This document shows, piece by piece, positions 25,451-33,537 of a stretch of DNA of 64,000 nucleotides (position 1 is its first letter; every line of letters starts with the position of its first letter). The notes under the pieces were generated by a model, which was given only the letters and a program-made list of their open reading frames with translations, was not told the DNA's origin and made no database searches. This DNA is from Pseudactinotalea suaedae (GTDB lineage: Bacteria; Actinomycetota; Actinomycetes; Actinomycetales; Beutenbergiaceae): NCBI RefSeq assembly GCF_009733815.1, contig NZ_WNXY01000013.1, forward strand, positions 62,001-126,000, in the 5' to 3' direction. The position numbers and the translations under genes are program-made.

Positions 25451-27391
25451 TCAGTCGGCGTGCATGCGGAAGTTGAGCCGGTCGGGCACCGGCTCGCCCG
25501 GATGGACCAGCGCCCACACCGCGTCGAGCTCGCGCCCGCCCTCGGCGAGGTCGGGCACCTCGAGGTCCTCCAGGATCGCGGCGGCCCCGGCGCGATCGCC
25601 CGTGGCGACCAGCGCGAGCGCCCGCTGCAGCCGGAGCCGGCCGTGCGAGGCCAGCGCAGCCGGCGCCCGGTCGAGCGCCGCGAGCGCGGCCGCCGGGTCT
25701 CCCGCCGTCAGCAGGAACCCCACCACCTCGGTCAGCAGCGTCCGCTCCTGGGGCGCTGCCGCCAGGGCGCGTGCGTAGAGCGCGCGGGCTCCTTCGACGT
25801 CGCCGCGTGCCGCCGCCAGCAGCGCCCGGCCCCGCACCGCCGCGACCGGTGTGCCCTCCCCGCGTCCGGCGGCGAGGTCCTCGGCAGCCGCGTACTCGGC
25901 GTCGGCCAGCTCGGCATCGCCGCGCACGTGGGCGTTGACGGCACGCGCGTAGCGGACCCAGGGCTCGGCGTCCCACCGCGGGTCGGCGTAGGCCTGCCGC
26001 CACCGGTCCGAGACCCCCGGGATGCCGCCGAGCGGGAGGCTGTGCGCGTCCCCCGACGAGGTCCCGCTCGAGGAGTCCTCCTGCGAGGAGAAGGGGAGTG
26101 CGGCGGCCGGGACGGCGGCCTCCTCGCCGAGCAGGTCCCGCAGGTCCAGCTCGGCCCGGCCCCCACCCGAGCCGGCGAACACGATCTCCTCCGGTGCGCC
26201 GTCGGCCACCTCGGCGCGCCAGCGCGCGTGGCGAGCCGACAGGTCGGCCGGAGCTGCGGCCTCGTGCACCGCGTGGCGAGCGGCCTCGGCGGCCGCGCCG
26301 AACGACCCGGCCACGGCGCTCTGCTCGAGCTCGATGCCGCCGAAGGCCTCGGTCCAGGACAGCTCGGAGCGGCCCTCGATGACGTCGTGCTCCATCTGGG
26401 TGGTGCACCAGCCGGCCTGGATCTCGGCGTAGCTGGAGAAGCCCTGCGACGAGCCGCTGAGCCACTCCTGCCAGCGCCGCCCGCCCGGGCCGGTGCCCCA
26501 GAGGAACAGCTTGCGCCCCCGCAGCTCGTCGGTGGCGGTCTGGGCGAAGCCGGTGCCGTCGGGCTCCACGGCGGCCACGAACCGACCCGGTGCCGGGCTG
26601 TCGAAGAAGTAGTCCGCCGGGTGCGAGGCGCTCGCCGGATAGCTGATGTCGACGTCCGGTGCGTCCGGGTGCGGCACCGCCACCCTGCTCAGCCGCCCGG
26701 TGTAGTCGGTGCGCCACGCCGACTCCGCGGCGCTGAGCACGCGCGTGCCCGGCGTCTCGGGGACCGCGATGTTGGTCCAGTAGTAGAGCGGTTTGCTCTC
26801 CGGGTCGGGGTTGATGACCCGGGTGTGCGCGAGGAGCCGGTCGCCGTCGAGCTCGAGGTCGATCTGCAGGATCAGGTCGCGCGTGCGCTCCCACTCCCAC
26901 AGCCGCAGCCCGTCGCCGGACGGGGTGGTGATCCGGGCGGCGTGCAGCGGCCGGTTCGAGAGGGTCCAGTGCCCGGTCGACCCGAGGTTCCACTCGATGC
27001 CGCCTGCGAACCAGCCGTCGGTCAGGCCGAAGTTGGCGTGCTGCAGCACCGGGTTCACGAACAGCAGCTCGCGCCCGCGCGTCTGGTCGCGCAGCGACCA
27101 GACGCGACCCCCGAGGGAGGGGAGCACGGTCGCCGTCAGGATCCCGTTGTCGAGGACCAGGGCGGGGAGCTCGACGTCCTCGCGCGCCCTGGTGTAGTCG
27201 CTGTGCCGTGCGTAGGGCAGCGGGGTCTGCAGACGCCCGTACGCGATTCGCTCCGCCATCGCGGCGTCGACGCCGTCACCGGCCTCGATCGGGGGCAGCG
27301 CGCGCATGGGTGCGAAGGCCGGCAGCGGGCTCTCCGGCCCGGGCAGCGACCCGGTCACCGACACGGTGGTGGCGCGCAGGGATGTGCTCAT
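25451..27391 (-). CDS. DUF5107 protein with C-terminal TPR region
   Basis: This 646-residue cytoplasmic protein has an N-terminal DUF5107 region (about residues 60-380), a galactose-mutarotase-like beta-sandwich: LDNGILTATVLPSLGGRVWSL, FVNPVLQHANFGLTDGWFAGG and KPLYYWTNIAVPE. The last 200 residues are alanine-rich helical repeats of TPR type. Such proteins often sit with glycoside hydrolase genes and may bind or act on sugars, but no activity is established that I know. A low-complexity Ser/Asp linker (SSQEDSSSGTSSGD) joins the two parts. The ATG at 27391 is the first start in frame. Confidence 0.8.
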   Translation of the reverse strand: MSTSLRATTVSVTGSLPGPESPLPAFAPMRALPPIEAGDGVDAAMAERIAYGRLQTPLPYARHSDYTRAREDVELPALVLDNGILTATVLPSLGGRVWSLRDQTRGRELLFVNPVLQHANFGLTDGWFAGGIEWNLGSTGHWTLSNRPLHAARITTPSGDGLRLWEWERTRDLILQIDLELDGDRLLAHTRVINPDPESKPLYYWTNIAVPETPGTRVLSAAESAWRTDYTGRLSRVAVPHPDAPDVDISYPASASHPADYFFDSPAPGRFVAAVEPDGTGFAQTATDELRGRKLFLWGTGPGGRRWQEWLSGSSQGFSSYAEIQAGWCTTQMEHDVIEGRSELSWTEAFGGIELEQSAVAGSFGAAAEAARHAVHEAAAPADLSARHARWRAEVADGAPEEIVFAGSGGGRAELDLRDLLGEEAAVPAAALPFSSQEDSSSGTSSGDAHSLPLGGIPGVSDRWRQAYADPRWDAEPWVRYARAVNAHVRGDAELADAEYAAAEDLAAGRGEGTPVAAVRGRALLAAARGDVEGARALYARALAAAPQERTLLTEVVGFLLTAGDPAAALAALDRAPAALASHGRLRLQRALALVATGDRAGAAAILEDLEVPDLAEGGRELDAVWALVHPGEPVPDRLNFRMHAD

Positions 27392-27480
27392 CGGTGGGTG
27401 CTCTCCTGGTCACCGAGCAGCGACGCTCGGCCGTCGGGGGGACGATCTCGACGACATCCTGGCGCATGTCCCGGCGAGGC

Positions 27481-27507
27481 TGTCGATTCGTCCCACCGCC
27501 GTGCGTC
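27481..27507 (+). promoter_or_regulatory. ECF42-type promoter upstream of YCII gene
   Basis: TGTCGA (27481-27486), a 17-bp spacer and CGTC (27504-27507, continuing AT). The same layout, TGTCGA-17-CGTCAT, occurs at 45535 ahead of the operon that encodes the ECF42 sigma factor. The TGTCGA -35 element is what I recall for ECF42 promoters. It lies 40 bp ahead of the YCII start codon. Confidence 0.65.
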
Positions 27508-27547
27508 ATGGTGTCGGAGCCGAACGGCTCACCCGAGGAGGAGTGAC

Positions 27548-27907
27548 ATGACCGAGTACATCATCTACTTCCACCAGCAGTGGGTGGGCGACCACACGGG
27601 GGAGTGGTTCGTCAGCCGCGCACCGCTCGCCACCGCGGTCGTCGAGGAGATGCGGGACGCCGGCGTCCTGATCTTCGGTGGCGGTCTGGAGGAGAACATC
27701 GCGGAGGCCGTCGCCGCCGACGCCACCAGCGGCACCCTGGTCTTCACCGAAGGCCCGTACACCGAGAGCGCCGAGTTCCTGGGCGGGTTCGTCGTGGTGG
27801 ACGTGCCGGACGAGGAGACCGCGCGCCTGTGGGCGGGCAAGGTCGCCGAGGCGTGCGGCTGGCCGCAGCAGGTCCGGCGGTTCCAGCCGGGGTCGATCAG
27901 GGGCTGA
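27548..27907 (+). CDS. YCII-related (DGPF-type) protein
   Basis: This 119-residue protein has the ferredoxin-like alpha-beta fold of the YCII family: YIIYFHQQW, a central VFTEGPYTESAEFLGGFVVVDV with the family's (D/E)GP(F/Y) motif, and a final strand. Related genes are the regular partners of ECF42 sigma factors. Here it lies 18 kb from that sigma gene but has the same promoter pattern. The reaction of the family is not firmly known. GAGGAGG lies close upstream of the ATG. It overlaps the convergent thiamine-binding-like gene by 11 bp. Confidence 0.85.
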   Translation: MTEYIIYFHQQWVGDHTGEWFVSRAPLATAVVEEMRDAGVLIFGGGLEENIAEAVAADATSGTLVFTEGPYTESAEFLGGFVVVDVPDEETARLWAGKVAEACGWPQQVRRFQPGSIRG

Positions 27908-28205
27908 CCTCGCCCAGCGCCTCGTCGATGCGCTGGACCTTCGCGGTCAGCTGGCCGGTGTGACCGGGCCGGATGTCGGCCTTGAGGACCAGGCTGACCC
28001 GCGGCGAGACCTGCGCCACGGCGTCGACGGCGTCCTTGACGACCGCCATCACCTCGTCCCACTCGCCCTCGACGGTCGTGAACATCGCCGTGGTCTCGTT
28101 CGGCAGCCCGGAGTCGCGCACCACCTTGACGGCGCGGGCGACGGCGTCGGTGACGCTGCCGGTCGGGTCGGAGGTGAGCGGTGCGATGCTGAAGGCGGCG
28201 AGCAT
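27897..28205 (-). CDS. MTH1187/YqgV family thiamine-binding protein
   Basis: This 102-residue protein fits the MTH1187 (DUF77, thiamine-binding) family: MLAAFSIAPL, GSVTDAVARAVKVVRDSGLPNE and TTVEGEWDEVMAVVKDAVDAV are the family's strand-helix elements. Members form ferredoxin-like tetramers, and some bind thiamine or its precursors. The ATG at 28205 fits the family start; six extra upstream codons (MWHAAA) are rejected. Its 3' end overlaps the convergent YCII gene. Confidence 0.82.
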   Translation of the reverse strand: MLAAFSIAPLTSDPTGSVTDAVARAVKVVRDSGLPNETTAMFTTVEGEWDEVMAVVKDAVDAVAQVSPRVSLVLKADIRPGHTGQLTAKVQRIDEALGEVSP

Positions 28206-28252
28206 GGCGGCAGCGTGCCACACCGAGCCTCGCTCACCCGTACGGTAGGCCC

Positions 28253-28828
28253 GTGCGCATCCGTCGGTGGCTCTCGAGCGTCTACTGGCGGTTCAGTCGG
28301 TGGACCCCGGTGGCTGAGCCGCTACCTCCGCGCGGCGTGCTGCTCGGCGCCCCGCACACCTCCAACTGGGACTTCGTGCTCATGGTGATGGTGAGCTGGC
28401 ACGTGGGTGTGAACTTCCGCTTCCTCGCCAAGAAGTCGGTGTTCTGGGAGCCGCTGGGGACCCTGATGCGGGCGCTGGGCGGGATCCCGGTCAACCGGGG
28501 CTCCGACTCGGGGCTGGTCCGCCAGCTCGTGGAGATGGCGGACCGCGGCGAGCACTTCATGCTCGTGATCACCCCGGAGGGGACGCGAAGCAAGGTCGAG
28601 CACTGGAAGTCGGGCTTCTACCGGCTCGCCATGGCGGCGGAGCTGCCGGTCATCCTCGGGTTCGTCGACCGCTCCCGGATGGCGTGCGGCATCGGCCCGC
28701 ATCTCGACCTCACCGGTGACGTGCGGGCCGACATGGATCGCATCCGGGCGTTCTACGACTCGTTCGTGGGCCTGCGGCCCGGTCTGGAGTCGGTCCCCCG
28801 GCTCAGGAACGAGACGACGGCGCCCTGA
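28253..28828 (+). CDS. 1-acylglycerol-3-phosphate acyltransferase-like protein
   Basis: This 191-residue protein is a member of the PlsC-like acyltransferases. The catalytic motif H-x4-D appears as PHTSNWDF near residue 35, and ITPEGTRSK (about 105) is the substrate-phosphate motif. LMRALGGIPVNRG is the third block. It lacks obvious membrane helices beyond the N-terminus. The form PHTSNWDF is the compact variant common in actinobacteria, acting on lysophospholipid or a related acceptor. The GTG at 28253 is the start. Confidence 0.88.
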   Translation: MRIRRWLSSVYWRFSRWTPVAEPLPPRGVLLGAPHTSNWDFVLMVMVSWHVGVNFRFLAKKSVFWEPLGTLMRALGGIPVNRGSDSGLVRQLVEMADRGEHFMLVITPEGTRSKVEHWKSGFYRLAMAAELPVILGFVDRSRMACGIGPHLDLTGDVRADMDRIRAFYDSFVGLRPGLESVPRLRNETTAP

Positions 28829-28837
28829 CCGGGCGGG

Positions 28838-29374
28838 TCAGGCGTGGACGGGCGCGCTGACGAGCTCGTGCATGAGGTTCTCGACGGCGGCCGCGTGCTC
28901 GGCGTCGGCCAGCTCACCCGCGACGAACGCCTCGTGGGCCGCGGCGATCCCCACCGTGCGCGCCAGCGGTTCGGCCCGGGCCCGGGCGAGGATCGCGACG
29001 AGGTGCTCGCGGGCGCTCTCGGCGCTGCCGGCGGTTGGGCTGGCGGCCAGCACGGCCACGCGCTTGCCGCGGATCGAGGAGTCCGCGTACGGCCGCGACG
29101 CCCAGTCGATGCCGTTCTTGAGGGAGCCGGGGACCGAGGCGTTGTACTCGGGGGTCGCGATCACGAGGACGTCGGCGCGGCCGCACACCTCGCGGAGCTC
29201 GGCCACGGCTGCGGGCGGGTTCGCATCGGCGTCGTCGCTGTAGAAGGGCAGCTCGTGGAACCGGTCGAACCTCTCGACGGCGGTGCCCTCGGGGAGCGCC
29301 GCGACGGCGGCCTCGGCGAGCTGGGCGTTGAAGGAGTCGGGGCGGGCGCTCCCGACGAGAACCAAGACGTTCAC
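28838..29374 (-). CDS. NADPH-dependent FMN reductase
   Basis: This 178-residue flavodoxin-like oxidoreductase has the FMN-phosphate loop GSARPDSFNAQLAEA near the N-terminus and TPEYNASVPGSLKNGIDWASRP, the classic motif of the NADPH-FMN/azo/chromate reductase group. It should reduce FMN, quinones or similar acceptors in the cytoplasm. It is divergent from a MarR regulator, with two palindromes between them, so it is likely induced when that regulator is released by an electrophile or oxidant. Confidence 0.93.
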   Translation of the reverse strand: MNVLVLVGSARPDSFNAQLAEAAVAALPEGTAVERFDRFHELPFYSDDADANPPAAVAELREVCGRADVLVIATPEYNASVPGSLKNGIDWASRPYADSSIRGKRVAVLAASPTAGSAESAREHLVAILARARAEPLARTVGIAAAHEAFVAGELADAEHAAAVENLMHELVSAPVHA

Positions 29375-29393
29375 GGATGTCCTCAGGTCGAAC

Positions 29394-29409
29394 GGTCAAG
29401 TGCTTGACC
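29394..29409. promoter_or_regulatory. MarR operator 1
   Basis: GGTCAAG-TG-CTTGACC: a perfect inverted repeat with 7-bp arms, 19 bp upstream of the FMN reductase start and near its likely promoter. Confidence 0.8.
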
Positions 29410-29433
29410 AAGAGTGGGCGATCGCGGCATCAC

Positions 29434-29449
29434 TGTCAAGTCCTTGACC
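29434..29449. promoter_or_regulatory. MarR operator 2
   Basis: TGTCAAG-TC-CTTGACC: the same motif with 6-bp perfect arms (GTCAAG/CTTGAC), centred 40 bp from operator 1 and 19 bp before the marR start. The pair suggests that the regulator controls both divergent genes. Confidence 0.8.
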
Positions 29450-29468
29450 AGATCGCTATCATGGTGGG

Positions 29469-29939
29469 ATGCCGACGACGACGCGTACCGCTGCGCTGCC
29501 GCTCGTCTCCATGCTCAGCAGGCTCGAGGCGGCCTACCTCGCCGAGTTCGACCACCGGCTCCGCACCTCGGAGTTCTGCTCGCTCTCGCTCGCGCACTCC
29601 CGCAACGTGCTCCGGCACCTGGGCGACGGGCCGCAGCGGGCGAGCAACCTCGTGGAGCTCTCCGGCGTCACCAAGCAGGCGATCAGCCAGCAGATCGTGC
29701 AGCTCGAGCGCGTCGGTCTGGTCCGGACCGAGCCGGACCCGGCGGACCAGCGGGCGCGCCTGGTGGTGCTCACCGAACGTGGCGGCAGGGCGATGGAGCT
29801 CGTCCGGAAGACCTTCCGCGACATCGAGGAGGACTGGGGTCGGCATCTCGGTGACGGCGAGCTCGCCGCGCTGCGCGATCGCCTGGGCGCGCTGCTGGAG
29901 CGCACCACGTCCGACACCGAGCTCGAGCCGGAGTGCTGA
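29469..29939 (+). CDS. MarR family regulator (redox-linked by context)
   Basis: This 156-residue winged-helix dimer is a MarR regulator. The recognition region reads SNLVELSGVTKQAISQQIVQLERVGLV, followed by the wing DPADQRARLVVLTERG. A cysteine at residue 37 (SEFCSLS) in the N-terminal helices and one at the C-terminus are possible thiol sensors, as in some redox MarR proteins, but this is speculative. It is divergent from the FMN reductase and flanked by two palindromes. Confidence 0.88.
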   Translation: MPTTTRTAALPLVSMLSRLEAAYLAEFDHRLRTSEFCSLSLAHSRNVLRHLGDGPQRASNLVELSGVTKQAISQQIVQLERVGLVRTEPDPADQRARLVVLTERGGRAMELVRKTFRDIEEDWGRHLGDGELAALRDRLGALLERTTSDTELEPEC

Positions 29940-29982
29940 CCCGACCTCACATCTCGGACCCGCCGAGCGTCTGCAGGGTGTG

Positions 29983-30480
29983 ATGAAGAAACCGTTCGAG
30001 GCCCTCGTCCGGGCCCACGGCGCCACCGTGCTGCGGGTCTGCCGGGCCGTGGCCGGTCCCGACGACGCCGAGGACGCGTGGTCCGAGGCGTTCCTGGCGG
30101 CCCTGCGCGCCTACCCGGACCTGCCCGCCGGCGCCAACGTCGAGGCATGGCTCGTGACGATCGCCCATCGCAAGGCGATCGACCAGCTGAGGTCCCGCCG
30201 TCGGGCACCGGTCCCCGCGGGTGAGGTGCCCGAACCGCGACACACCCGCACCCAGCCCGCGTTCGCGGGCTGGCAGCGCGACCTCTGGGAGGACCTGGCG
30301 ACGCTGCCCGACAAGCAGCGGGCCGCGGTCGTCTACCACCACGTCGCGGGGCTGCCGCACCGGGAGGTCGCAGCGATCCTCGGCGGCACCGCCGCGGCGG
30401 CCCGGCGCGCGAGCGCCGACGGCATCGCCGCCCTCCGACGCACCCACGCAGAAGGAACCGATGATGACCGAGATCGCTGA
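29983..30480 (+). CDS. RNA polymerase sigma factor (sigma-70/ECF-like)
   Basis: This 165-residue protein has region 2 (VLRVCRAVAGPDDAEDAWSEAFLAALRA, the sigma-2 core-binding segment, then VEAWLVTIAHRKAIDQLR) and region 4 (LWEDLATLPDKQRAAVVYHHVAGLPHREVAAILGGTAAAARRAS). It is a small ECF-type factor. Its 3' end overlaps the start of ogt by 20 bases, so the two are translated together. The pairing of such a sigma factor with ogt recurs in actinobacteria; a role in alkylation response is inferred from that. No anti-sigma factor is seen. Confidence 0.85.
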   Translation: MKKPFEALVRAHGATVLRVCRAVAGPDDAEDAWSEAFLAALRAYPDLPAGANVEAWLVTIAHRKAIDQLRSRRRAPVPAGEVPEPRHTRTQPAFAGWQRDLWEDLATLPDKQRAAVVYHHVAGLPHREVAAILGGTAAAARRASADGIAALRRTHAEGTDDDRDR

Positions 30481-31063
30481 CCTGCAGATGCCCGACGACG
30501 CCGACACGCTCCGCCGCCTGACCGACCGCCTGGGCCGCGCGGCCGAGGCCGCCGACCTGCTCGACGTCGCCTACCGCACGGTCGACTCCCCGCTCGGGAG
30601 GCTGCTGCTGGCGGCGACCCCGCGCGGGATCGTCCGCGTCGCGTTCGAGACCGAGACCGAGGACGAGGTGCTCGACGAGCTCGCCGCGCGCGTCAGCCCG
30701 CGCGTGCTCGCCGACGCCCGCCGCCTCGATCCCGCGGCGCGCGAGATGGAGGAGTACTTCGCGGGCCGACGGCGCGACTTCGATCTCGCGATCGACCTCA
30801 CCCTGGTGATGGGGTTCCGCCGGGAGGTGGTCCAGCTGCTGCCGACGATCCCGTACGGACGCACGGCCAGCTACGCCGAGCTCGCCGCGATGGCCGGGAA
30901 CCCCGGCGCGACGCGCGCGGTGGGCACGGCGTGCGCCCGGAACCCGGTGCCGCTGGTGCTCCCCTGCCACCGGGTGGTCCGGTCCGACGGCACCACGGGC
31001 GCCTACCGCGGCGGCCCCGAGGCCAAGACCGCGCTGCTCCAGCTGGAGCTCGCCCACCTCTGA
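30461..31063 (+). CDS. ogt: Methylated-DNA-protein cysteine methyltransferase
   Basis: This 200-residue suicide enzyme removes the methyl group from O6-methylguanine. The active-site motif PCHRVV contains the acceptor cysteine at residue 169, preceded by the helix-turn-helix IPYGRTASYAELAAMAG and RAVGTACARNPVPLVLP. The N-terminal half shows the family's SPLGRLLLAATPRGIVRVAF. ATG at 30461 follows GAAGGA; the gene overlaps the sigma-factor gene. Two GGTTTCA repeats follow directly after the stop. Confidence 0.95.
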   Translation: MMTEIADLQMPDDADTLRRLTDRLGRAAEAADLLDVAYRTVDSPLGRLLLAATPRGIVRVAFETETEDEVLDELAARVSPRVLADARRLDPAAREMEEYFAGRRRDFDLAIDLTLVMGFRREVVQLLPTIPYGRTASYAELAAMAGNPGATRAVGTACARNPVPLVLPCHRVVRSDGTTGAYRGGPEAKTALLQLELAHL

Positions 31064-31119
31064 GGTTTCAACACCTTTCCGTCCACCTCCCGGTTTCACC
31101 ACGATTCCGTGACGACCCG
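31064..31119 (+). repeat. Two 28-bp tandem direct repeats after ogt
   Basis: The units start at 31064 and 31092, each with GGTTTCA-x-CAC-xx-TTCCGT (16 of 19 identical). They begin at the base after the ogt stop codon. Each unit starts with the same 7-mer GGTTTCA. The function is unknown; not a terminator, as no hairpin forms. Confidence 0.65.
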
Positions 31120-31154
31120 ACCCACCGCGGCCCTGGTCGGAGCACACTGGGACG

Positions 31155-31544
31155 ATGGCGACGTTGCGCGACGTGGTGACCGACTGCGCCCGCCCCGCTC
31201 CGCTCGCGCGGTTCTGGGCCCAGGTGCTCGACGGCTACGAGGTGGCGCCCTACGACGACGCCGAGGTGGCACGGCTGGCCGGGCTCGGCATCACGGACCT
31301 CGAGGACGACCCGACCGTGCTGGTGCACCCCGTGGCCGGTGGCCCCGGGGTGCGGTTCTGGTTCCAGCAGGTGCCAGAGGGCAAGATCACCAAGAACCGT
31401 GTGCACGTCGACCTGGCCGCGGATGATGTCGCGTCCGAGGTTGCCCGACTGGTGGCGCTCGGCGCCACGGTCATCCGGGACACCGGATCAGGCACGATCG
31501 TGCTCGCCGACCCCGAGGGCAACGAGTTCTGCCTGATCCGGTGA
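31155..31544 (+). CDS. VOC (glyoxalase-like) family protein
   Basis: This 129-residue protein is a glyoxalase-like VOC member: TDCARPAPLARFWAQVLDGYEV at the start, NRVHVDLAADDVASEVARLVALGATV in the second half and ADPEGNEFCLI at the end, the motif shared with the gene at 18822. Substrate and metal are unknown. It stands alone 35 bp after the repeat pair that follows ogt. Confidence 0.87.
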   Translation: MATLRDVVTDCARPAPLARFWAQVLDGYEVAPYDDAEVARLAGLGITDLEDDPTVLVHPVAGGPGVRFWFQQVPEGKITKNRVHVDLAADDVASEVARLVALGATVIRDTGSGTIVLADPEGNEFCLIR

Positions 31545-31656
31545 GGTGGCCAGGGCGAGCAAGGCGCGACAACCGGTTGCCGCCTGAGGCGGTGGGCGGG
31601 GCAGGATGGGCGGTGCGTGCCGACGGCGGCGCGCCGAGCACAGGAGGAACCACACC

Positions 31657-32892
31657 GTGATCATCGAGCGGGCCGAGGTCATCGTCACCAGCCCCAACCG
31701 CAACTTCGTGACGCTGCGGCTGCAGACCGACGAGGGCCACGTCGGCCTCGGGGACGCCACCCTGAACGGTCGGGAGCTCTCGGTGGTGTCCTACCTGAAG
31801 GACCACGTGGTGCCGCTGCTGATCGGCAAGGACGCCCACCGCATCGAGGACACCTGGCAGTTCCTCTACCGCAGCGCGTACTGGCGTCGCGGACCCGTGA
31901 CCATGGCCGCGATCGGCGCCGTCGACATGGCGCTGTGGGACATCAAGGGCAAGGCGGCCGGGATGCCGGTCTACCAGCTGCTGGGTGGCGCCAGCCGCAC
32001 GGGGCTGATGGCGTACGGGCACGCGTCGGGCGTCGATCTGCAGGCGCTGTTCGACTCCATCCGCGAGCACCGCGAGCTGGGCTATCGCTCGGTCCGCGTG
32101 CAGACCGGGGTCCCGGGCCTGAAGGCGATCTACGGGATCGCTGCGCAGTCGGTGATCGACGGCGGCCTGGAGCGGTACGACCACGAGCCCGCCCGCCGCG
32201 GTGCGTACCCGGCCGAGGAGGACTGGGACACGCGGTCCTACCTGCACCACCTGCCCACGGTGTTCGAGGCCGTGCGCAGCGAGTTCGGCCCCGACCTGCC
32301 GCTCCTGCACGACGGCCACCACCGGATGACCCCGATCCAGGCCGCGAAGCTCGGCAAGTCGCTCGAGCCCTACGACCTGTTCTGGCTCGAGGACTGCACC
32401 CCGGCGGAGAACCAGGACGCCCTGCGGCTGGTGCGGCAGCACACGACCACACCGCTGGCCATCGGCGAGATATTCAACACCGTGTGGGACTTCCAGACGC
32501 TGATCAGCGAGCAGCTGATCGACTACGTGCGCGCAGCATCGACCCACTTCGGCGGCATCTCGCCGCTCAAGAAGGTCATGGACTTCGCGGCGCAGTACCA
32601 GATCAAGTCCGGCTGCCACGGTCCGACCGACATCTCCCCGGTCGGGTTCGCCGCCCAGCTGCACGTGGGCCTGGCGATCCACAACTTCGGGATCCAGGAG
32701 TACATGCAGCACGGCGAGCGCACCAACGCCACCTTCCAGCAGTCGATGACGTTCGAGAACGGCCTCCTGCACCCGGGCGACAACCCGGGTCTGGGCGTCG
32801 ATCTCGACGTCGACGAGGCCGGCAAGTACCCCTACGAGCAGGCCTACCTGCCCTTCAACCGGCTCGCCGATGGCACCGTTCACGACTGGTAG
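31657..32892 (+). CDS. D-mannonate dehydratase family (enolase superfamily)
   Basis: This 411-residue enzyme is of the ManD/RspA group that dehydrates D-mannonate to 2-keto-3-deoxygluconate, a step in uronic acid breakdown. The metal ligands are D219 (LLHDGHHR), E245 ([11 protein letters not shown]) and E271 (LAIGEIF), 26 residues apart, as I recall for ManD. H221 and the RVQTGVPG loop with R147 and Y159 also fit. Some family members are inactive or use other acid sugars. The GTG at 31657 follows AGGAGGA; an earlier in-frame reading adds an Arg-rich tail. No other uronate genes are next to it. Confidence 0.87.
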   Translation: MIIERAEVIVTSPNRNFVTLRLQTDEGHVGLGDATLNGRELSVVSYLKDHVVPLLIGKDAHRIEDTWQFLYRSAYWRRGPVTMAAIGAVDMALWDIKGKAAGMPVYQLLGGASRTGLMAYGHASGVDLQALFDSIREHRELGYRSVRVQTGVPGLKAIYGIAAQSVIDGGLERYDHEPARRGAYPAEEDWDTRSYLHHLPTVFEAVRSEFGPDLPLLHDGHHRMTPIQAAKLGKSLEPYDLFWLEDCTPAENQDALRLVRQHTTTPLAIGEIFNTVWDFQTLISEQLIDYVRAASTHFGGISPLKKVMDFAAQYQIKSGCHGPTDISPVGFAAQLHVGLAIHNFGIQEYMQHGERTNATFQQSMTFENGLLHPGDNPGLGVDLDVDEAGKYPYEQAYLPFNRLADGTVHDW

Positions 32893-32910
32893 CGCCCAGC
32901 CGGCCGGGCG

Positions 32911-33372
32911 TCAGCCCGAGACGGACTCGAGCCGGTCGAGGACACCCTCGCCGAACCGGGCGAAGGTCTCCAGCTCGTCGGGGGTGGCGCCGTCGATCAC
33001 GAGGTCCCGCACGAAGTCCACGTGACCCGGTGCGGTCGCCTCGACGCGGCGCCGCCCCTCCTCGGTGAGGATCGCGTTGGTGGCGCGCCGGTCCTCCGGC
33101 GCCCCCTCGCGGCGGACCATCCCCTGGTCCTCGAGCCGCCGCACCACGTGCGAGAGCCGCGACAACGATCCGTTCGTGCGGTCCGCGAGGGTGCTCATGC
33201 GGAGCGTGCCGTCAGCCTCCTCGGCGAGCATCGAGAGCACTCGATACTCGAAGAACGTGAATCCGGACTCCCTCGCCATGGCCGCGTCGAGCGCGGTCGG
33301 CAGCTTGATCAGCAGGCCGGTGAGCGCCGCCCAGGCCTGTCGTTCTTCGGGTGTGAGCCACTGCGTAGCCAC
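32911..33372 (-). CDS. MarR family regulator
   Basis: This 153-residue regulator shows the MarR dimer helices (GFTFFEYRVLSMLAEEADG), the recognition region MSTLADRTNGSLSRLSHVVRRLEDQGMVRR and the wing APEDRRATNAILTEEG. It sits convergent to the mannonate dehydratase gene, and the 165 bp upstream of it hold no gene. No clear palindrome of its own was found. Its targets and ligand are unknown. Confidence 0.88.
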   Translation of the reverse strand: MATQWLTPEERQAWAALTGLLIKLPTALDAAMARESGFTFFEYRVLSMLAEEADGTLRMSTLADRTNGSLSRLSHVVRRLEDQGMVRREGAPEDRRATNAILTEEGRRRVEATAPGHVDFVRDLVIDGATPDELETFARFGEGVLDRLESVSG

Positions 33373-33479
33373 GGTCCCTCCATCCCCTCGTGTACATCAG
33401 TCCCCCTGACGTCAGCACAGGCTATGCACGGGTCCGCGGAACCTGGCGACGTGGCAAGGATGGGAGCGGTGGGATTGAG

Positions 33480-33511
33480 GGGGTGAGGGGAGAACTCCCC
33501 ATCTCATCCCC
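33480..33511 (-). terminator. Hairpin downstream of UbiB-like gene
   Basis: An imperfect stem of 13 pairs: GGGGAG/CTCCCC around AA, then TGA/TCA and GGGG/CCCC with small bulges. It is downstream of the stop codon of the UbiB-like gene on the minus strand and has C-rich flanks. It could end that transcript, as no gene follows before the marR start. Confidence 0.5.
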
Positions 33512-33537
33512 GACGGCGGGACCTCACCCTGGTCGCC

